Assembly: GCA_964477065.1 (NCBI GenBank)
Contig: CAYZCU010000006.1
Span: 1 to 40,952 of the forward strand
Source of the DNA: 2-02-FULL-43-11-A sp964477065
GTDB taxonomy: Bacteria; Patescibacteriota; Microgenomatia; UBA1406; HO2-37-13b
Reading direction: 5' to 3'
DNA length: 40,952 bases
The notes below the pieces were generated by a model. That model made no database searches, was not told the DNA's origin, and saw only the letters and a program-made list of their open reading frames with translations. Positions 1 through 9,100 of this stretch are shown here, in pieces. The position numbers and the translations under genes are program-made. Within the stretch, counting starts at the first letter, position 1. Every line of letters starts with the position of its first letter.

Positions 1-1
1 A

Positions 2-511
2 GAAACAACATTCATCAAAGTTGATGTCAGAAATCACTGTCCAGCATTAAAGGGGAAGCTAGGTGTGGCGGGTGATCCCGAGGATTACGTAATTATTTTA
101 GATCCTAGTGCTCAGTCTCAGGATGGGAAAGTATGTCCACATGGTACATATAGAAGTGCTGATGGTAGTTTGTTACTGCAGATGAGTGCATCTTTAGACA
201 AAGGATGGCCACAACTTCAACTTGAAGATGAGATGCATGGAGAGACACCTGGGGGACGTATGCGAGCTTCACTTGTTTGTACTGGTTGTCCACATTTGGC
301 CGATGGATTTCGAAAAGATGGTTTGAACTTAAAGCCAGTCAAGCAAACANNNNNNNNNNACGGATATGCAATGCTTCAACTCGAAGATGCATATGATAGA
401 GTGACTCCCAATGGACGTATACGTGCAATTGTGATGTGTGCAGGATGCACACATCTGCGTGGTGGCTTTGAAACTGAAGAAATCCGCCTGAAGCCAACTG
501 TGAGAACCTAG
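2..511 (+). CDS. Cys-rich repeat protein, 5'-partial, interrupted by an assembly gap
   Basis: I do not recognise this family. The frame is open to the window edge and contains a GTG at 65, but the residues upstream of that GTG (a V-D-V-R-x-H-C-P motif near position 20) match the N-terminal part of the 1890-2240 protein, so the gene starts at or before position 1. It has a G-x-V-C-P-x-G motif and then two copies of a module of about 45 residues: L-Q-L-E-D, a T-P-x-G-R-x-R-A stretch, C-x-G-C-x-H-L-x2-G-F, and L-K-P-x3-T at the end. The spaced Cys and His residues could bind a metal, but this is a guess. Ten Ns at 350-359 lie between the two modules, so the true repeat number is unknown. No signal peptide can be judged because the start is missing. 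Confidence 0.7.
   Translation, partial: ETTFIKVDVRNHCPALKGKLGVAGDPEDYVIILDPSAQSQDGKVCPHGTYRSADGSLLLQMSASLDKGWPQLQLEDEMHGETPGGRMRASLVCTGCPHLADGFRKDGLNLKPVKQTXXXXGYAMLQLEDAYDRVTPNGRIRAIVMCAGCTHLRGGFETEEIRLKPTVRT
350..359. other. Assembly gap (10 N)
   Basis: Ten consecutive Ns. They fall exactly between two similar modules of the Cys-rich protein, which suggests that the assembler failed on an internal repeat. The real gap length is unknown, although the reading frame happens to stay open across the ten Ns. Confidence 0.97.
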
Positions 512-558
512 TAATACCTCCGCGCCAACTTCACCTCCCAAACTCTTCGATCGTCTTG

Positions 559-564
559 TATTAT
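559..564 (+). promoter_or_regulatory. Putative -10 box for purD
   Basis: TATTAT lies 6 nt before the ATG at 571, which would give an almost leaderless transcript. No convincing -35 is visible. Confidence 0.45.
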
Positions 565-570
565 GAATAT

Positions 571-1869
571 ATGTCTCGACGACATTCTCAAAGAATTCTT
601 ATCATTGGTGCTGGTGGACGAGAGCATGCACTTGGTTGGAAGCTTACACAATCTGAATCTGTTGGTGAGATATACTTCGCGCCTGGAAATGCAGGTACAG
701 CAGAAATTGGTAAGAATATACATCTATCAGTCGATGATGTCGGTGGCATTGTCAACTTTGTCCTGAAAAATAACATTGATCTTACCGTAATTGGGCCTGA
801 AAAGGCACTTGCATGTGGTATTGTTGATGCACTTCAAGCTCATGGAAAGGACGTATTTGGCCCAACAGTCAAGGCTTCACAGCTTGAAATAAGCAAAGCT
901 TTTGCTACCCAGTTTGTTCAAGAAAACGATATTCCTCATCCTCAATCGCTTATATTTACAGATCCACAAGAAGCACGTGCATATGCCAATCGATCACCTG
1001 AGAAAATAGTTATTAAAGCAAGTGGACTGGCAAATGGAAAAGGAGTTTTTTTGCCTGACTCGCAGGCAGAATGTGATGCAAGTATTGAAGCAATCAGTAA
1101 TGGAACAATCACTGGTATCCCCAACGATGCAATCATTATTCAAGAACGACTTATTGGTCGTGAGGCATCAATTATTGCAGTTACAGATGGTACGCGAATA
1201 GTTCCTTTTATTCCAGCCCAAGACTATAAACGTGTGCACGATGGAGACAAAGGCCCAAACACAGGAGGTATGGGTTCGATTGCTCCGAGTGAGCTTGGCG
1301 AGGAATTAATGAATGAGATACAGACGAAAATTCTCCAGCCAACAATTGATGCTATGGCAAAGCGCGGCACACCTTATAAAGGTGTTTTATACGCAGGGCT
1401 TATGTTGACAGATGATGGTCCAAAAGTGATTGAATACAATGCACGCTTTGGAGATCCTGAAACACAGCCTTTGATGATGCTCCTCACTTCAGATCTTTAT
1501 GCGTTGATGAAAGCCTCAATTAATGGGACATTAGCGCCAGAGCATATTCAATTTAAAAATGGAGCATCTGTGTGTGTCGTCGTGTCTGCAAAGGGGTATC
1601 CAGGCAACTATGACGTTGGGCACACGATACACGGTTTAGAATCTATTAAGAATAATGACAAAGTCTGCTGTTTTCATGCTGGAACAGGTATGCAGGGTGA
1701 TAGTATCGTGACTGCAGGCGGTCGGGTGCTTGGTATCACAGCATATGGAAAAGATAGAGCTGAAGCATCTTCTCATGCATACAGCATCATAGAAAAGTGT
1801 CAGGTTTGGTTTGATGGAATGCATTATAGAAAAGATATTGGAAAAAATTTGAATTTCATACTCGTTTGA
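571..1869 (+). CDS. purD: Phosphoribosylamine--glycine ligase (GARS)
   Basis: Catalyses the ATP-dependent ligation of glycine to phosphoribosylamine, the second step of de novo purine synthesis in the cytoplasm. The 432-residue length is usual for the family. The N-terminus has the G-A-G-G-R-E-H-A-L motif of the PurD N domain. The ATP-grasp region follows, with G-L-A-x-G-K-G-V at about 150-157, a G-P-N-T-G-G-M-G motif near 230 and the R-F-G-D-P-E-T-Q metal-binding motif near 290, then the C domain. I chose the ATG at 571 over a TTG at 556 because it starts just before the conserved N-terminal strand and is preceded by a -10 box. No other pur gene is present in the window, so it is not part of a local pur operon. 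It lies between two members of the same Cys-rich family. Confidence 0.96.
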   Translation: MSRRHSQRILIIGAGGREHALGWKLTQSESVGEIYFAPGNAGTAEIGKNIHLSVDDVGGIVNFVLKNNIDLTVIGPEKALACGIVDALQAHGKDVFGPTVKASQLEISKAFATQFVQENDIPHPQSLIFTDPQEARAYANRSPEKIVIKASGLANGKGVFLPDSQAECDASIEAISNGTITGIPNDAIIIQERLIGREASIIAVTDGTRIVPFIPAQDYKRVHDGDKGPNTGGMGSIAPSELGEELMNEIQTKILQPTIDAMAKRGTPYKGVLYAGLMLTDDGPKVIEYNARFGDPETQPLMMLLTSDLYALMKASINGTLAPEHIQFKNGASVCVVVSAKGYPGNYDVGHTIHGLESIKNNDKVCCFHAGTGMQGDSIVTAGGRVLGITAYGKDRAEASSHAYSIIEKCQVWFDGMHYRKDIGKNLNFILV

Positions 1870-1876
1870 AATGATG

Positions 1877-1882
1877 TATAAT
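1877..1882 (+). promoter_or_regulatory. -10 box, near-leaderless promoter
   Basis: Perfect TATAAT ending 7 nt before the ATG at 1890. The -35 is weak. The position implies a transcript starting at or within a few bases of the start codon. Confidence 0.6.
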
Positions 1883-1889
1883 CTCGCAT

Positions 1890-2240
1890 ATGAGTCAAAG
1901 TGAGCATCCATATGTCAGCGTTGATGTGAGGAGACATTGTCCTGTCCTCATACAAGCATGTGGGTCCAAATCTGCATTGCCTGGGCCAGAGGAACAATAC
2001 ATTATTAAACTGTTTCTCAAAGAAGTAACCCAAAGAGGGACTGTATGTCCACGTGGCGGATGTCGAGATATTACTTCGAATGATGGTTTTCCTATGCTTG
2101 AACTTGCTGATTTTTCGGTCAGGGTAACACGTTCAGGTCACATTCGTGCAACTCTGGATTGTGTGGGTTGTAGACACCTCCCAGATGGTTTTAAAACTAA
2201 AGAGTTAACTCTGAAGCCAAGAACCCTCACAGGTCGATAA
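1890..2240 (+). CDS. Small Cys-rich protein, paralogue of the 2-511 gene
   Basis: 116 residues, function unknown. It shares with the gene upstream of purD the order V-D-V-R-x-H-C-P (about 11-18), G-x-V-C-P-x-G (about 50-56), L-E-L-x-D, then C-V-G-C-R-H-L-P-D-G-F (about 91-101) and L-K-P-R-T-L-T at the end. It carries a single C-terminal module, where the paralogue has at least two. It has five to six cysteines, no signal peptide and no membrane segment, so it is probably cytoplasmic. A perfect TATAAT 7 nt upstream gives it its own promoter. The paralogues flank purD on the same strand, suggesting local duplication around purD. Confidence 0.75.
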   Translation: MSQSEHPYVSVDVRRHCPVLIQACGSKSALPGPEEQYIIKLFLKEVTQRGTVCPRGGCRDITSNDGFPMLELADFSVRVTRSGHIRATLDCVGCRHLPDGFKTKELTLKPRTLTGR

Positions 2241-2256
2241 TCCCACCTCTTTTCTG

Positions 2257-2262
2257 TATAAT
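2257..2262 (+). promoter_or_regulatory. -10 box for pth, near-leaderless
   Basis: Perfect TATAAT, preceded directly by TG, ending 9 nt before the ATG at 2272. There is no recognisable Shine-Dalgarno sequence between box and start. Confidence 0.6.
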
Positions 2263-2271
2263 GACCTAGAT

Positions 2272-2799
2272 ATGCACCTCATCGTTGGCCTTGGCAATCC
2301 AGGCAAAGAGTATGAAAAGACTCGTCACAATGTGGGCTTTTTGTGCATTGAGCACCTCGTCACCTCGCTCCAAGCCCCCCAGCTTACCCTTCACAAAAAA
2401 ACCAATGCTCTTGTGTCATCAACGACATACAATGGTGAAAAAATCATACTTGCTCAGCCACAGACCTTTATGAACACCTCAGGGGAGTCAGTTTCTGCAC
2501 TCTTACACTTCTATAAACTCACGTCCGCACAATTATTTGTGATACATGATGACCTTGACATCGCTTTTGGCGCATGGAAAATACAACAGGGGAGAGGACC
2601 AAAAGTTCATAACGGCCTCATTTCAATTGAACAGGCCCTCAAGACAAGCGATTTCAAGCGCCTCCGCATTGGCGTAGATGGTCGAGATCCTGAAAAGCCA
2701 TGGAAAGGCGGGGACTATGTACTTGCAGAATTCACACAAAATGAACTAGAAGAATTACAGACGAGAATCTTTCAAGAGTGCACACAAAGCCTATTTTAG
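2272..2799 (+). CDS. pth: Peptidyl-tRNA hydrolase
   Basis: Releases tRNA from peptidyl-tRNA that has dropped off the ribosome; an essential cytoplasmic housekeeping enzyme. The 175 residues are slightly shorter than the usual 185-195. It begins with the diagnostic V-G-L-G-N-P-G-K-x-Y motif, followed by T-R-H-N-V-G-F, whose His is the catalytic base. Further conserved blocks are P-Q-T-F-M-N-x-S-G, the H-D-D-L-D motif with the Asp that supports the catalytic His, and H-N-G-L-x-S-I. The segment before H-N-G-L reads G-R-G-P-K-V instead of the more usual G-x-S-x-G-G, a local departure in the substrate-binding loop. The 3' end overlaps the convergent ATP-grasp gene by 9 bp. Confidence 0.95.
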   Translation: MHLIVGLGNPGKEYEKTRHNVGFLCIEHLVTSLQAPQLTLHKKTNALVSSTTYNGEKIILAQPQTFMNTSGESVSALLHFYKLTSAQLFVIHDDLDIAFGAWKIQQGRGPKVHNGLISIEQALKTSDFKRLRIGVDGRDPEKPWKGGDYVLAEFTQNELEELQTRIFQECTQSLF

Positions 2800-3660
2800 G
2801 TCGAATGCCTTCGTTTCAATGAAGTCGAGGAGTATATCCATGCCATTGAAACTCTTCAATCCAGGACCCTGATTTCCTTCAAGAAAATATATTTTCTCAT
2901 CATGTCCGAGCATGAGATCTACACCGCAAATCGTACGTGAAAGAATCTTTGCAATATTTTCTGCTAGCTGTTCAAGACTTTTATCCTCTCCAAGTGGAAC
3001 AAGCTCAGTCGTTGCACCAGTAGAAACATTATTCAAGTGAGAACTATCATCTTTGCGTATACGTTTATAGATAAGTTTCGTTTTATAGTCAAGCACGACA
3101 AATCGATAGTCAAACGAATTAGGGATACATTCTTGGAAAATATATTCATCTTGAGGGGCCGTTTGAAATGTTTTAATAAGGTCTTCACGAGATGTTACAC
3201 GATAGTTACCTGTCCCCTTATCAGCTGTAACACTCTTCATAATCATAGGATATGTCAGATGATTTTCAATAAAATCCAGCTGATCGGTGATACATTCATA
3301 TGCAACAATAACAGTCTTTGGGATTCGAATACCAGCCTGGTTCGTTTTAATAAGTTGAGTTATTTTATTACCATGGCTTTGACACAAAACATCTGCCTCA
3401 CAGGGCACGCCTATTGTACTAAACACCTGATAAAGTGGACCACTTATTTCCTTTCGTTTTGTCCACAATCGAAAGAAGACTAATGAATAGTCATGTATCT
3501 CTTTTCCATGGTAAAAGAGCTTGGGGACTTTTCCATGCTCCAAAACATATTGAAAATCACTTGATACTGCAACATCCATAGTTTCTGCACGTTCAGCTAG
3601 TATCCTTTTTCGCATGCCAGCTTCTGGATTTAAAACAAGTACTTTTTTAGATGTTTTCAT
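2791..3660 (-). CDS. RimK-like ATP-grasp ligase
   Basis: 289-residue protein of the ATP-grasp amidoligase superfamily. ATP-grasp enzymes join a carboxylate, activated as an acyl phosphate, to an amine or thiol. Visible are the pre-ATP-grasp region with the family-typical N-terminal L-N-P-x-A, an I-P-K-T strand, the lysine of M-I-M-K-S-V with the following G-T-G-N loop, the F-Q-E-C-I-P strand, the basic K-R-I-R-K segment, and the metal-binding C-terminus with V-D-L-M and E-G-N-Q-G-P-G. It is the last gene of a minus-strand run, 9 nt behind the ATP-grasp/protease fusion. The pairing suggests that both act in one peptide-bond-forming pathway, but the substrate is not deducible. RimK, glutathione-synthetase-like or lysine-biosynthesis LysX-type activity cannot be separated here. 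Confidence 0.85.
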   Translation of the reverse strand: MKTSKKVLVLNPEAGMRKRILAERAETMDVAVSSDFQYVLEHGKVPKLFYHGKEIHDYSLVFFRLWTKRKEISGPLYQVFSTIGVPCEADVLCQSHGNKITQLIKTNQAGIRIPKTVIVAYECITDQLDFIENHLTYPMIMKSVTADKGTGNYRVTSREDLIKTFQTAPQDEYIFQECIPNSFDYRFVVLDYKTKLIYKRIRKDDSSHLNNVSTGATTELVPLGEDKSLEQLAENIAKILSRTICGVDLMLGHDEKIYFLEGNQGPGLKSFNGMDILLDFIETKAFDLK

Positions 3661-3669
3661 AGATATATG

Positions 3670-5094
3670 TTATTTCCGACTGGGGTCAATGAGAAAATTT
3701 TTCAACACCCGGGCGCCCAGCAACATCGGATACTCCAAATGACTTCGGTCCTTGATGTTGACTTCGATATCAAAATACTGCCCCTCAATCTTGGCCTTGA
3801 GCATCATGGCAACGCGCAAGGTGATCCCGTTGGCATTTTTGATGATGTGCGTGTTGACGACATCAGCATTTTCAGCCATGAGCTTCTCCTCAATCATGTG
3901 TGCAAACGCGCGTGCCTCATCAGCTGTCGCAAAAGATGAGGGGATCTCAAACTGCTCAAGATCCTTGATAACCTTACCATACCCAAGCTCACGTGCCACC
4001 CGCGTATCTATTGAAGCAAATCCTGCACCTGTATCCACCTTTGCTTTGACGATGATTGGTTCTTTTGTCTTTTTATGATACAGCTTCACAGGTTGAATAA
4101 GGGATATGAGCTTCTTACCAGCAATAGCCTCAATTTCTTCCTCAACTTCACCGCCAAACAAATCTTTTCCTAATCGGATTGCATGCGCATCAGATTTGAC
4201 GGGGATGGACTTGATCTGCTCCAACCGCCACTTCAGACCATCCTGATTCGTGACCTGCATACGCAGACCTATCCGGGCGTTGAGCTCCACAATGAGCGGC
4301 CCGAGCTCCCGATCAATCAAAAAGTCTACGGCAGCAAAGCCCAATCCGGATGCACGTGCAGCACGCACCGCATACAGAAGCATCTTTTCCCAATAGGGGA
4401 TCTTGAACCCAGAATAGCGGATGTGCGAGTCACGTACAAATTCAACGATATGAATCTTGCCATTGGCATCTTCCTGTAGAGAGTGTGTCGTGACCCCTGT
4501 TGCAATGTCAATCCCACTTCCAACAGCTCCTACTGATAAGTTAGCCTTGCCTTTGGACTCACGGGTGGGCCAGCGGATCATGGCCATCGTCGGAATCCCT
4601 CGAAAGACGAGTATGCGGATATCTGGTGTCCCTTTGTAAATAAACGGTCGGAATTTGTGGTGCGGTTGAACACGTTCCTCAATCAAGGCGATATCTGGGT
4701 TGTAGCTATGCGAAAATCGCCCCTCAAGAATATGTGAAATATGTGTGCGGAGTTGTTCCTCCGTCAATTTGGCACTTTGTCCGCAGACGTAATTCCCATA
4801 TTTATCTCGATTAAAAATGATCTCAATGCCACCGCCTTCAACCCCTGCGACAGGCTTGACGACAAAGCTCTTTGGCAACGCATGGAAATCAAATGCATCG
4901 AGCTGACGCTGTGAACGAATGATGGCAAGAGTTCGCGTGGTCGGAATCTCAGCCTCTTCAAGAACCTCTTTCGTACGGAGCTTGTCATCTGCGATGTTTT
5001 TAGCCTCAGCAGAGTTGTACTTATTGACGTATGACAAGTTGCGCTCGTTGATCCCGAGGATTTTGCGCCTATTGTGGATTGTGTTGAGTATCAT
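3670..5094 (-). CDS. ATP-grasp amidoligase fused to a RimB-type aspartyl/zinc protease domain
   Basis: 474 residues with two domains. Residues 1 to about 295 resemble the alpha-L-glutamate ligase-related ATP-grasp family: the P-K-S-F-V-V-K-P strand, the G-V-E-G-G-G-I loop (84-90), I-E-E-R-V and V-D-F-L-I with E-L-N-A-R-I-G-L near 270 as the metal and ATP site. Residues about 330-474 form a retropepsin-like domain: V-D-T-G-A-G at 353-358, then H-L-E-Y-P-M-L-L-G-x-R-V-L near 452 and a final I-D-P-S-R. This is the signature of the RimB/ATP-dependent zinc protease family. In other bacteria these are usually separate neighbouring genes; here they are one polypeptide that could both make and cut a peptide tag. 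It overlaps the upstream 7TM gene by 26 bp, implying translational coupling. Confidence 0.85.
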   Translation of the reverse strand: MILNTIHNRRKILGINERNLSYVNKYNSAEAKNIADDKLRTKEVLEEAEIPTTRTLAIIRSQRQLDAFDFHALPKSFVVKPVAGVEGGGIEIIFNRDKYGNYVCGQSAKLTEEQLRTHISHILEGRFSHSYNPDIALIEERVQPHHKFRPFIYKGTPDIRILVFRGIPTMAMIRWPTRESKGKANLSVGAVGSGIDIATGVTTHSLQEDANGKIHIVEFVRDSHIRYSGFKIPYWEKMLLYAVRAARASGLGFAAVDFLIDRELGPLIVELNARIGLRMQVTNQDGLKWRLEQIKSIPVKSDAHAIRLGKDLFGGEVEEEIEAIAGKKLISLIQPVKLYHKKTKEPIIVKAKVDTGAGFASIDTRVARELGYGKVIKDLEQFEIPSSFATADEARAFAHMIEEKLMAENADVVNTHIIKNANGITLRVAMMLKAKIEGQYFDIEVNIKDRSHLEYPMLLGARVLKNFLIDPSRK

Positions 5095-5776
5095 CGTCTG
5101 ATTTAATATTAATATCCTTAAATCGGAGGTATTCGCTCAACCGAAGGCCTGTCCATCGCCCAAGAAGCACATCCACGATGAGTGAATACAGCGTGACTTC
5201 TGGGTAGCTAAACAGCAATGAGCGCATAAAGGGTTGCTCCATGAGCATACTTATCACAAAAGCGAGTCCAACGGTATTGAGAATGAGCTTGATTGATTTG
5301 ATAGGACCTTTGCGAATATAGCTTTTGACAAAGATATCCAAAACAACAATGAGAATAATCAGCGCCATCGGATGCATCAAGATGTAGCTGAGTGCATTGA
5401 GCTCTGTGCCGATGTACAGGGTAAACAGCACAAACATGGAAACGAGTGTTGTTATGATACTTACTTTCGAAATATAGTGCAGACGCATCTGAGCGGAGAC
5501 TTTTTGCAGAACAAGCGCCAAAAGTATCATAGGCGCTGTCACCACCAAGCCTCGAATGAGGCCATTGACGACATCAAAATCCGTGCCATGCACATGTGCA
5601 ATTTCCATCAATGCAAACACCATGAGGATGCTTGTGTAGATGTTGAGGCTCTTGAGGCCGATGATATAGCGACTGAACGTCACGAGCGTCGTGACCAGAG
5701 GAAGGGCAAGCAAGAGATACAACGTATACTCTGGCACCCCATTGGTTATGAGATAGTGAATAAGTGATTCGAACAT
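5069..5776 (-). CDS. 7TM membrane protein of the inactive-transglutaminase-associated type, lacking the transglutaminase domain
   Basis: 235 residues with about six to seven hydrophobic helices and a short charged cytoplasmic tail. The last conserved block, G-R-W-T-G-L-R-L-S-E-Y-L-R-F at about 206-219, is typical of the 7TM domain that in other bacteria follows an inactive transglutaminase domain and lies beside ATP-grasp and RimB-type protease genes. Here the protein starts directly at the first helix, so the extracytoplasmic transglutaminase part is absent. Together with the overlapping fusion gene it preserves the known gene trio in compressed form. The role is inferred to be a membrane platform for the amidoligase products. 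It has its own TATAAT box 6 nt before the ATG and could be transcribed separately from the genes upstream. Confidence 0.8.
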   Translation of the reverse strand: MFESLIHYLITNGVPEYTLYLLLALPLVTTLVTFSRYIIGLKSLNIYTSILMVFALMEIAHVHGTDFDVVNGLIRGLVVTAPMILLALVLQKVSAQMRLHYISKVSIITTLVSMFVLFTLYIGTELNALSYILMHPMALIILIVVLDIFVKSYIRKGPIKSIKLILNTVGLAFVISMLMEQPFMRSLLFSYPEVTLYSLIVDVLLGRWTGLRLSEYLRFKDINIKSDDDTQHNPQ

Positions 5777-5782
5777 GATCGT

Positions 5783-5788
5783 ATTATA
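5783..5788 (-). promoter_or_regulatory. -10 box for the 7TM/ATP-grasp genes
   Basis: On the minus strand this reads TATAAT and ends 6 nt before the ATG at 5776. It lies inside the gap behind the 114-residue gene, so the 7TM-amidoligase genes can be expressed independently of the VWA-dockerin gene. The -35 is poor. Confidence 0.55.
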
Positions 5789-6133
5789 TCATCCAGCCCT
5801 GTTTTTTACTATAGGATTGGCTAATGCATGCTGAGTGGGCTCGACGACAGGGGAGCCCTTCTTACCGGGAAATGCGCCAAGATCCTTGAGCTTCCACATA
5901 AATAAAGCCGCTTTGTTGCGAGCTGTTGAATCGACGACAAACCGCAACGCTTTTTCAAGCACAGGGCGGGGGATATCCCGTGAGAGGCGGATGTAGAGGC
6001 TTTTGTGCTTCTCATCAAGCAACTTTTCAGATAAATGCACGCCAAACGACTGAAACTCTCGGGAGATATATTTATCCTTAGTTGGATTGAAATTCTGGAG
6101 AATTGCTTTGATTGATTTCATTTTGCCCTGCAA
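5789..6133 (-). CDS. Hypothetical protein, 114 aa
   Basis: Not recognised. It is a charged, probably cytoplasmic protein with no signal peptide or membrane segment. Its middle part has a repeated basic/hydrophobic helical pattern (R-P-V-L-E-K-A-L-R-F-V-V, then A-A-L-F-M-W-K-L-K-D-L-G). The frame overlaps the end of the VWA-dockerin gene by 56 bp; a second ATG four codons in (6121) shortens the overlap to 44 bp, and either start is possible. Gene order, same strand and overlap suggest translation coupled to the large surface protein. Twelve nt separate it from the 7TM gene. Confidence 0.6.
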   Translation of the reverse strand: MQGKMKSIKAILQNFNPTKDKYISREFQSFGVHLSEKLLDEKHKSLYIRLSRDIPRPVLEKALRFVVDSTARNKAALFMWKLKDLGAFPGKKGSPVVEPTQHALANPIVKNRAG

Positions 6134-9100
6134 CAGGTGTCTCAGATGTAATAACTGTACCCAAGCTGTTGAGCACTAAGGATATGTCGAGTGAATTAAC
6201 CGTTCCATTTCTATCAATATCATACGGCAGATCTTCACCTGACTTTTGGTAATTTTCATAAATCATGAACAGATCAATCGTGTTGACAATGCCATCTTTG
6301 TTGATATCACGAGCTCGCTGACTGATATCGTAGGCCAATTGCATGCTTGAGCATGAGTTGACCTCTTTCTGGATGTCTGCAAAGATATCTGTGATCTTCA
6401 AAGGAGCATTTTCATGGATGTCAGATGAGTAAGCCCATCGAGCATTTGCCTCCTTCGTTTTGTCTGAGGCAACACCTTTGAGCATCTTTTCAAACTGCTG
6501 GCCATCTCCTTCTGTGAAGTTAGAATCACCGTAGCCGACTGTTATGAGCTTGACTGTATCAAATGGATCGAGATCTTGTCCAGCGATGCGAAGTGGCGTA
6601 TTATTGCCCTGATCTTTTGTTGTCGATCCATCTCTTCTCAAATTATCTGCAGCGTCATAGACACCCTTCCAGCCATATGGTACGGGATTGGTAACTTTAA
6701 TGCCATCTCGCGTCTGAGGTGGGTATAGCTTGATCAGATCAGGACTTGTTGGTTCACCGGGGTAAGAGTTTGGTATACCATCCGTCATAAAGATGACAAT
6801 AGCTGGTCGAATTCTTTTCTCCTCAGGAGAACGGGTATGAGCAAGTGTGGCGGCGAGATCGAGACCACATTCAATACACGTACCGCGCTCAATGAGCCCG
6901 CCCGCTGATCCGCCTTCCATACGCTCACTGAAGCGTGTGAAGCGGGGGAGCTGAGCTTTGATCTCATCAGCACTTGTCTTGATAGGAAGGAAACCACCTC
7001 GTGTCTGGAGTCCCATATGCTTACCATCCGCACTCAGTGCTTCAGGGCGGATATCTTGACTCAAGCCGATGTTCATGTCTCCTTTGTAGATCTGCAGGGC
7101 GGTGTTGAAGTTAATCAGCGCGACACGACTATCTGTGCCACTTGCTTGGATGTTATCGATAAATGCGCCAAGTTGCTCAACAGCAGCGTCAATTTTGCGC
7201 TTGCCGACATTTGGATCGACCTGAACCATCGTTGATGAGGTGTCAACAACAAAGATGTAGTCGTAGTCGAAGGTACACTTTTGCAATGTCCAGCCGTAGA
7301 CGATACGCTGTCCACAGCCGACAGTCAGTCCTTCGATCTTGTCACGGGCCTGTGGATTTGCATCAAAGGCGGTCATATTACATGCACCGGTGCCTGATTT
7401 CATTTTCGTGTACTTATCAATCTTTTCAGGGGTTGCTGTTCCATTTTTATTGATTTCATCAAGGACATCATTAGCGTAGTCATTTGTACAGGAGTAGATC
7501 TTCTTGCCTCCAGGAACGATACGATAGAGGTCTTTGTTAAAGAAGAGCTGGACTGTGGCATCTTCCATATTATTGTATTGTTCATTAGGAATATAGACGT
7601 TCTGATCAGCTGGATTTGGGAAAGCCTTGCGCAATTCAGCGTCTGAAGCAATCTTGATGCCGGGAAGATTTGGTGTATAGAGATCTTCAACCTTCTTGAC
7701 GGTGATTTCTTGACGACTTGCCTGACGAGGACTGATAGCGATGCCTTCGGTGTTATTACGGCCCCAGTCAAAGAGAGGGAAGAGAGACATAAGCTCCTTT
7801 TTGAAGTCATAGGCTGGGTTGGTTGCTGGGATGAAGGTGAAACGGTTTGGCTCAGCTGGCTTTTGATCAGCAGGACGGTTTGGATTCACTTCCTGGCGGT
7901 TGTTCTGGGGAGCCCACATCTTCCAAAATGGATCTTTCTTGACAAGCTCAGGTTGTTGGACTGGGTATGCATCAAAGCGTGATGATCCACCAATCGTCAT
8001 ACATTCACCTGTGACAGGGTTGATGTTTTTACACTCTTCGACAAAGACGATTGCATTATATTCACATGCGCGGCAGATGCCTCCTGGACATGGTTCATCT
8101 GGCTTTTCGCATGCAAGCTTGTACGTGGAACAATCTCGGCCGGTACAGCTTGGTGGCATACACTTACATTCTTCACCTGTTGCTGGGTCGCACTTGTCGT
8201 GGCCATTAGGATTAGGCTTAGTTGTTGGAGCTGGGGTGACCGTTGGTGCTTGAGTAGTGGTTGGTGCTTGTGTCGGTCTATCCGTTGGCTTTTGCGTTGG
8301 ATCAATGATGATAATTGGATCTTCACATGACTTCTTAAAGACGAGTGGGTTGTTAAGCAAGTGGTATGGCTTATTAATATTACTCAGTGTCAAATTGATG
8401 AAGCCCTGAGCAGGATTCCAACTTGGGTTGTCTCCACGGTTGACAAGAAAATTATCAATGACTGATGACTGAACTTTACCTATGATTTGAGGACAGATAT
8501 TCGCTTCAGGCTCTTTTGGATTTTCCTGAGGCTTTGGAGTCACGGGCGAAGCTGTCAGTCTTGGAATAAGCTTTTTCTTTTGTACATTCCAACCATACTT
8601 AATTGATGCATTTTTGGTAATGGTGATGTTCTTAATCGTTGCTGATTTTTTATTTGTGTTGTCTCGATCAAAGTTTGCACAGCCATCAGGGATGCCATTG
8701 CCAGGTGTTTCTGTATTTGTACAGAATATACTGACTATCTCATAGTTTGATGGAAGGCCCTCCAGCGTAATGTCATAGGGCTTGCGAAGCTCGACGGGGA
8801 CTGGGTCAATTTGCCAGTAAATGCGTGCATTACCAATCTCTTCGGGCTTATTTGGTAATCCTTTTGTATCTTTAAAGTCATCAGACTTGCCAGCTGAATT
8901 TGACCATCTCATGCCTGACACCCATTTCATAGTCTTTCCACCATTATCAGCTTCGCGCACAAGAGCCTCAGATTCATACGCCCATGATTCTTCATTTCCA
9001 CCTGAATTGAGGGTAAAACCCATAAAGCTTGTGCCTTTGACAGGACCAATTGGGTTTACCGTGCGATTCTTCTTCAAACAGATCATTTTAGCCTCTTTGC

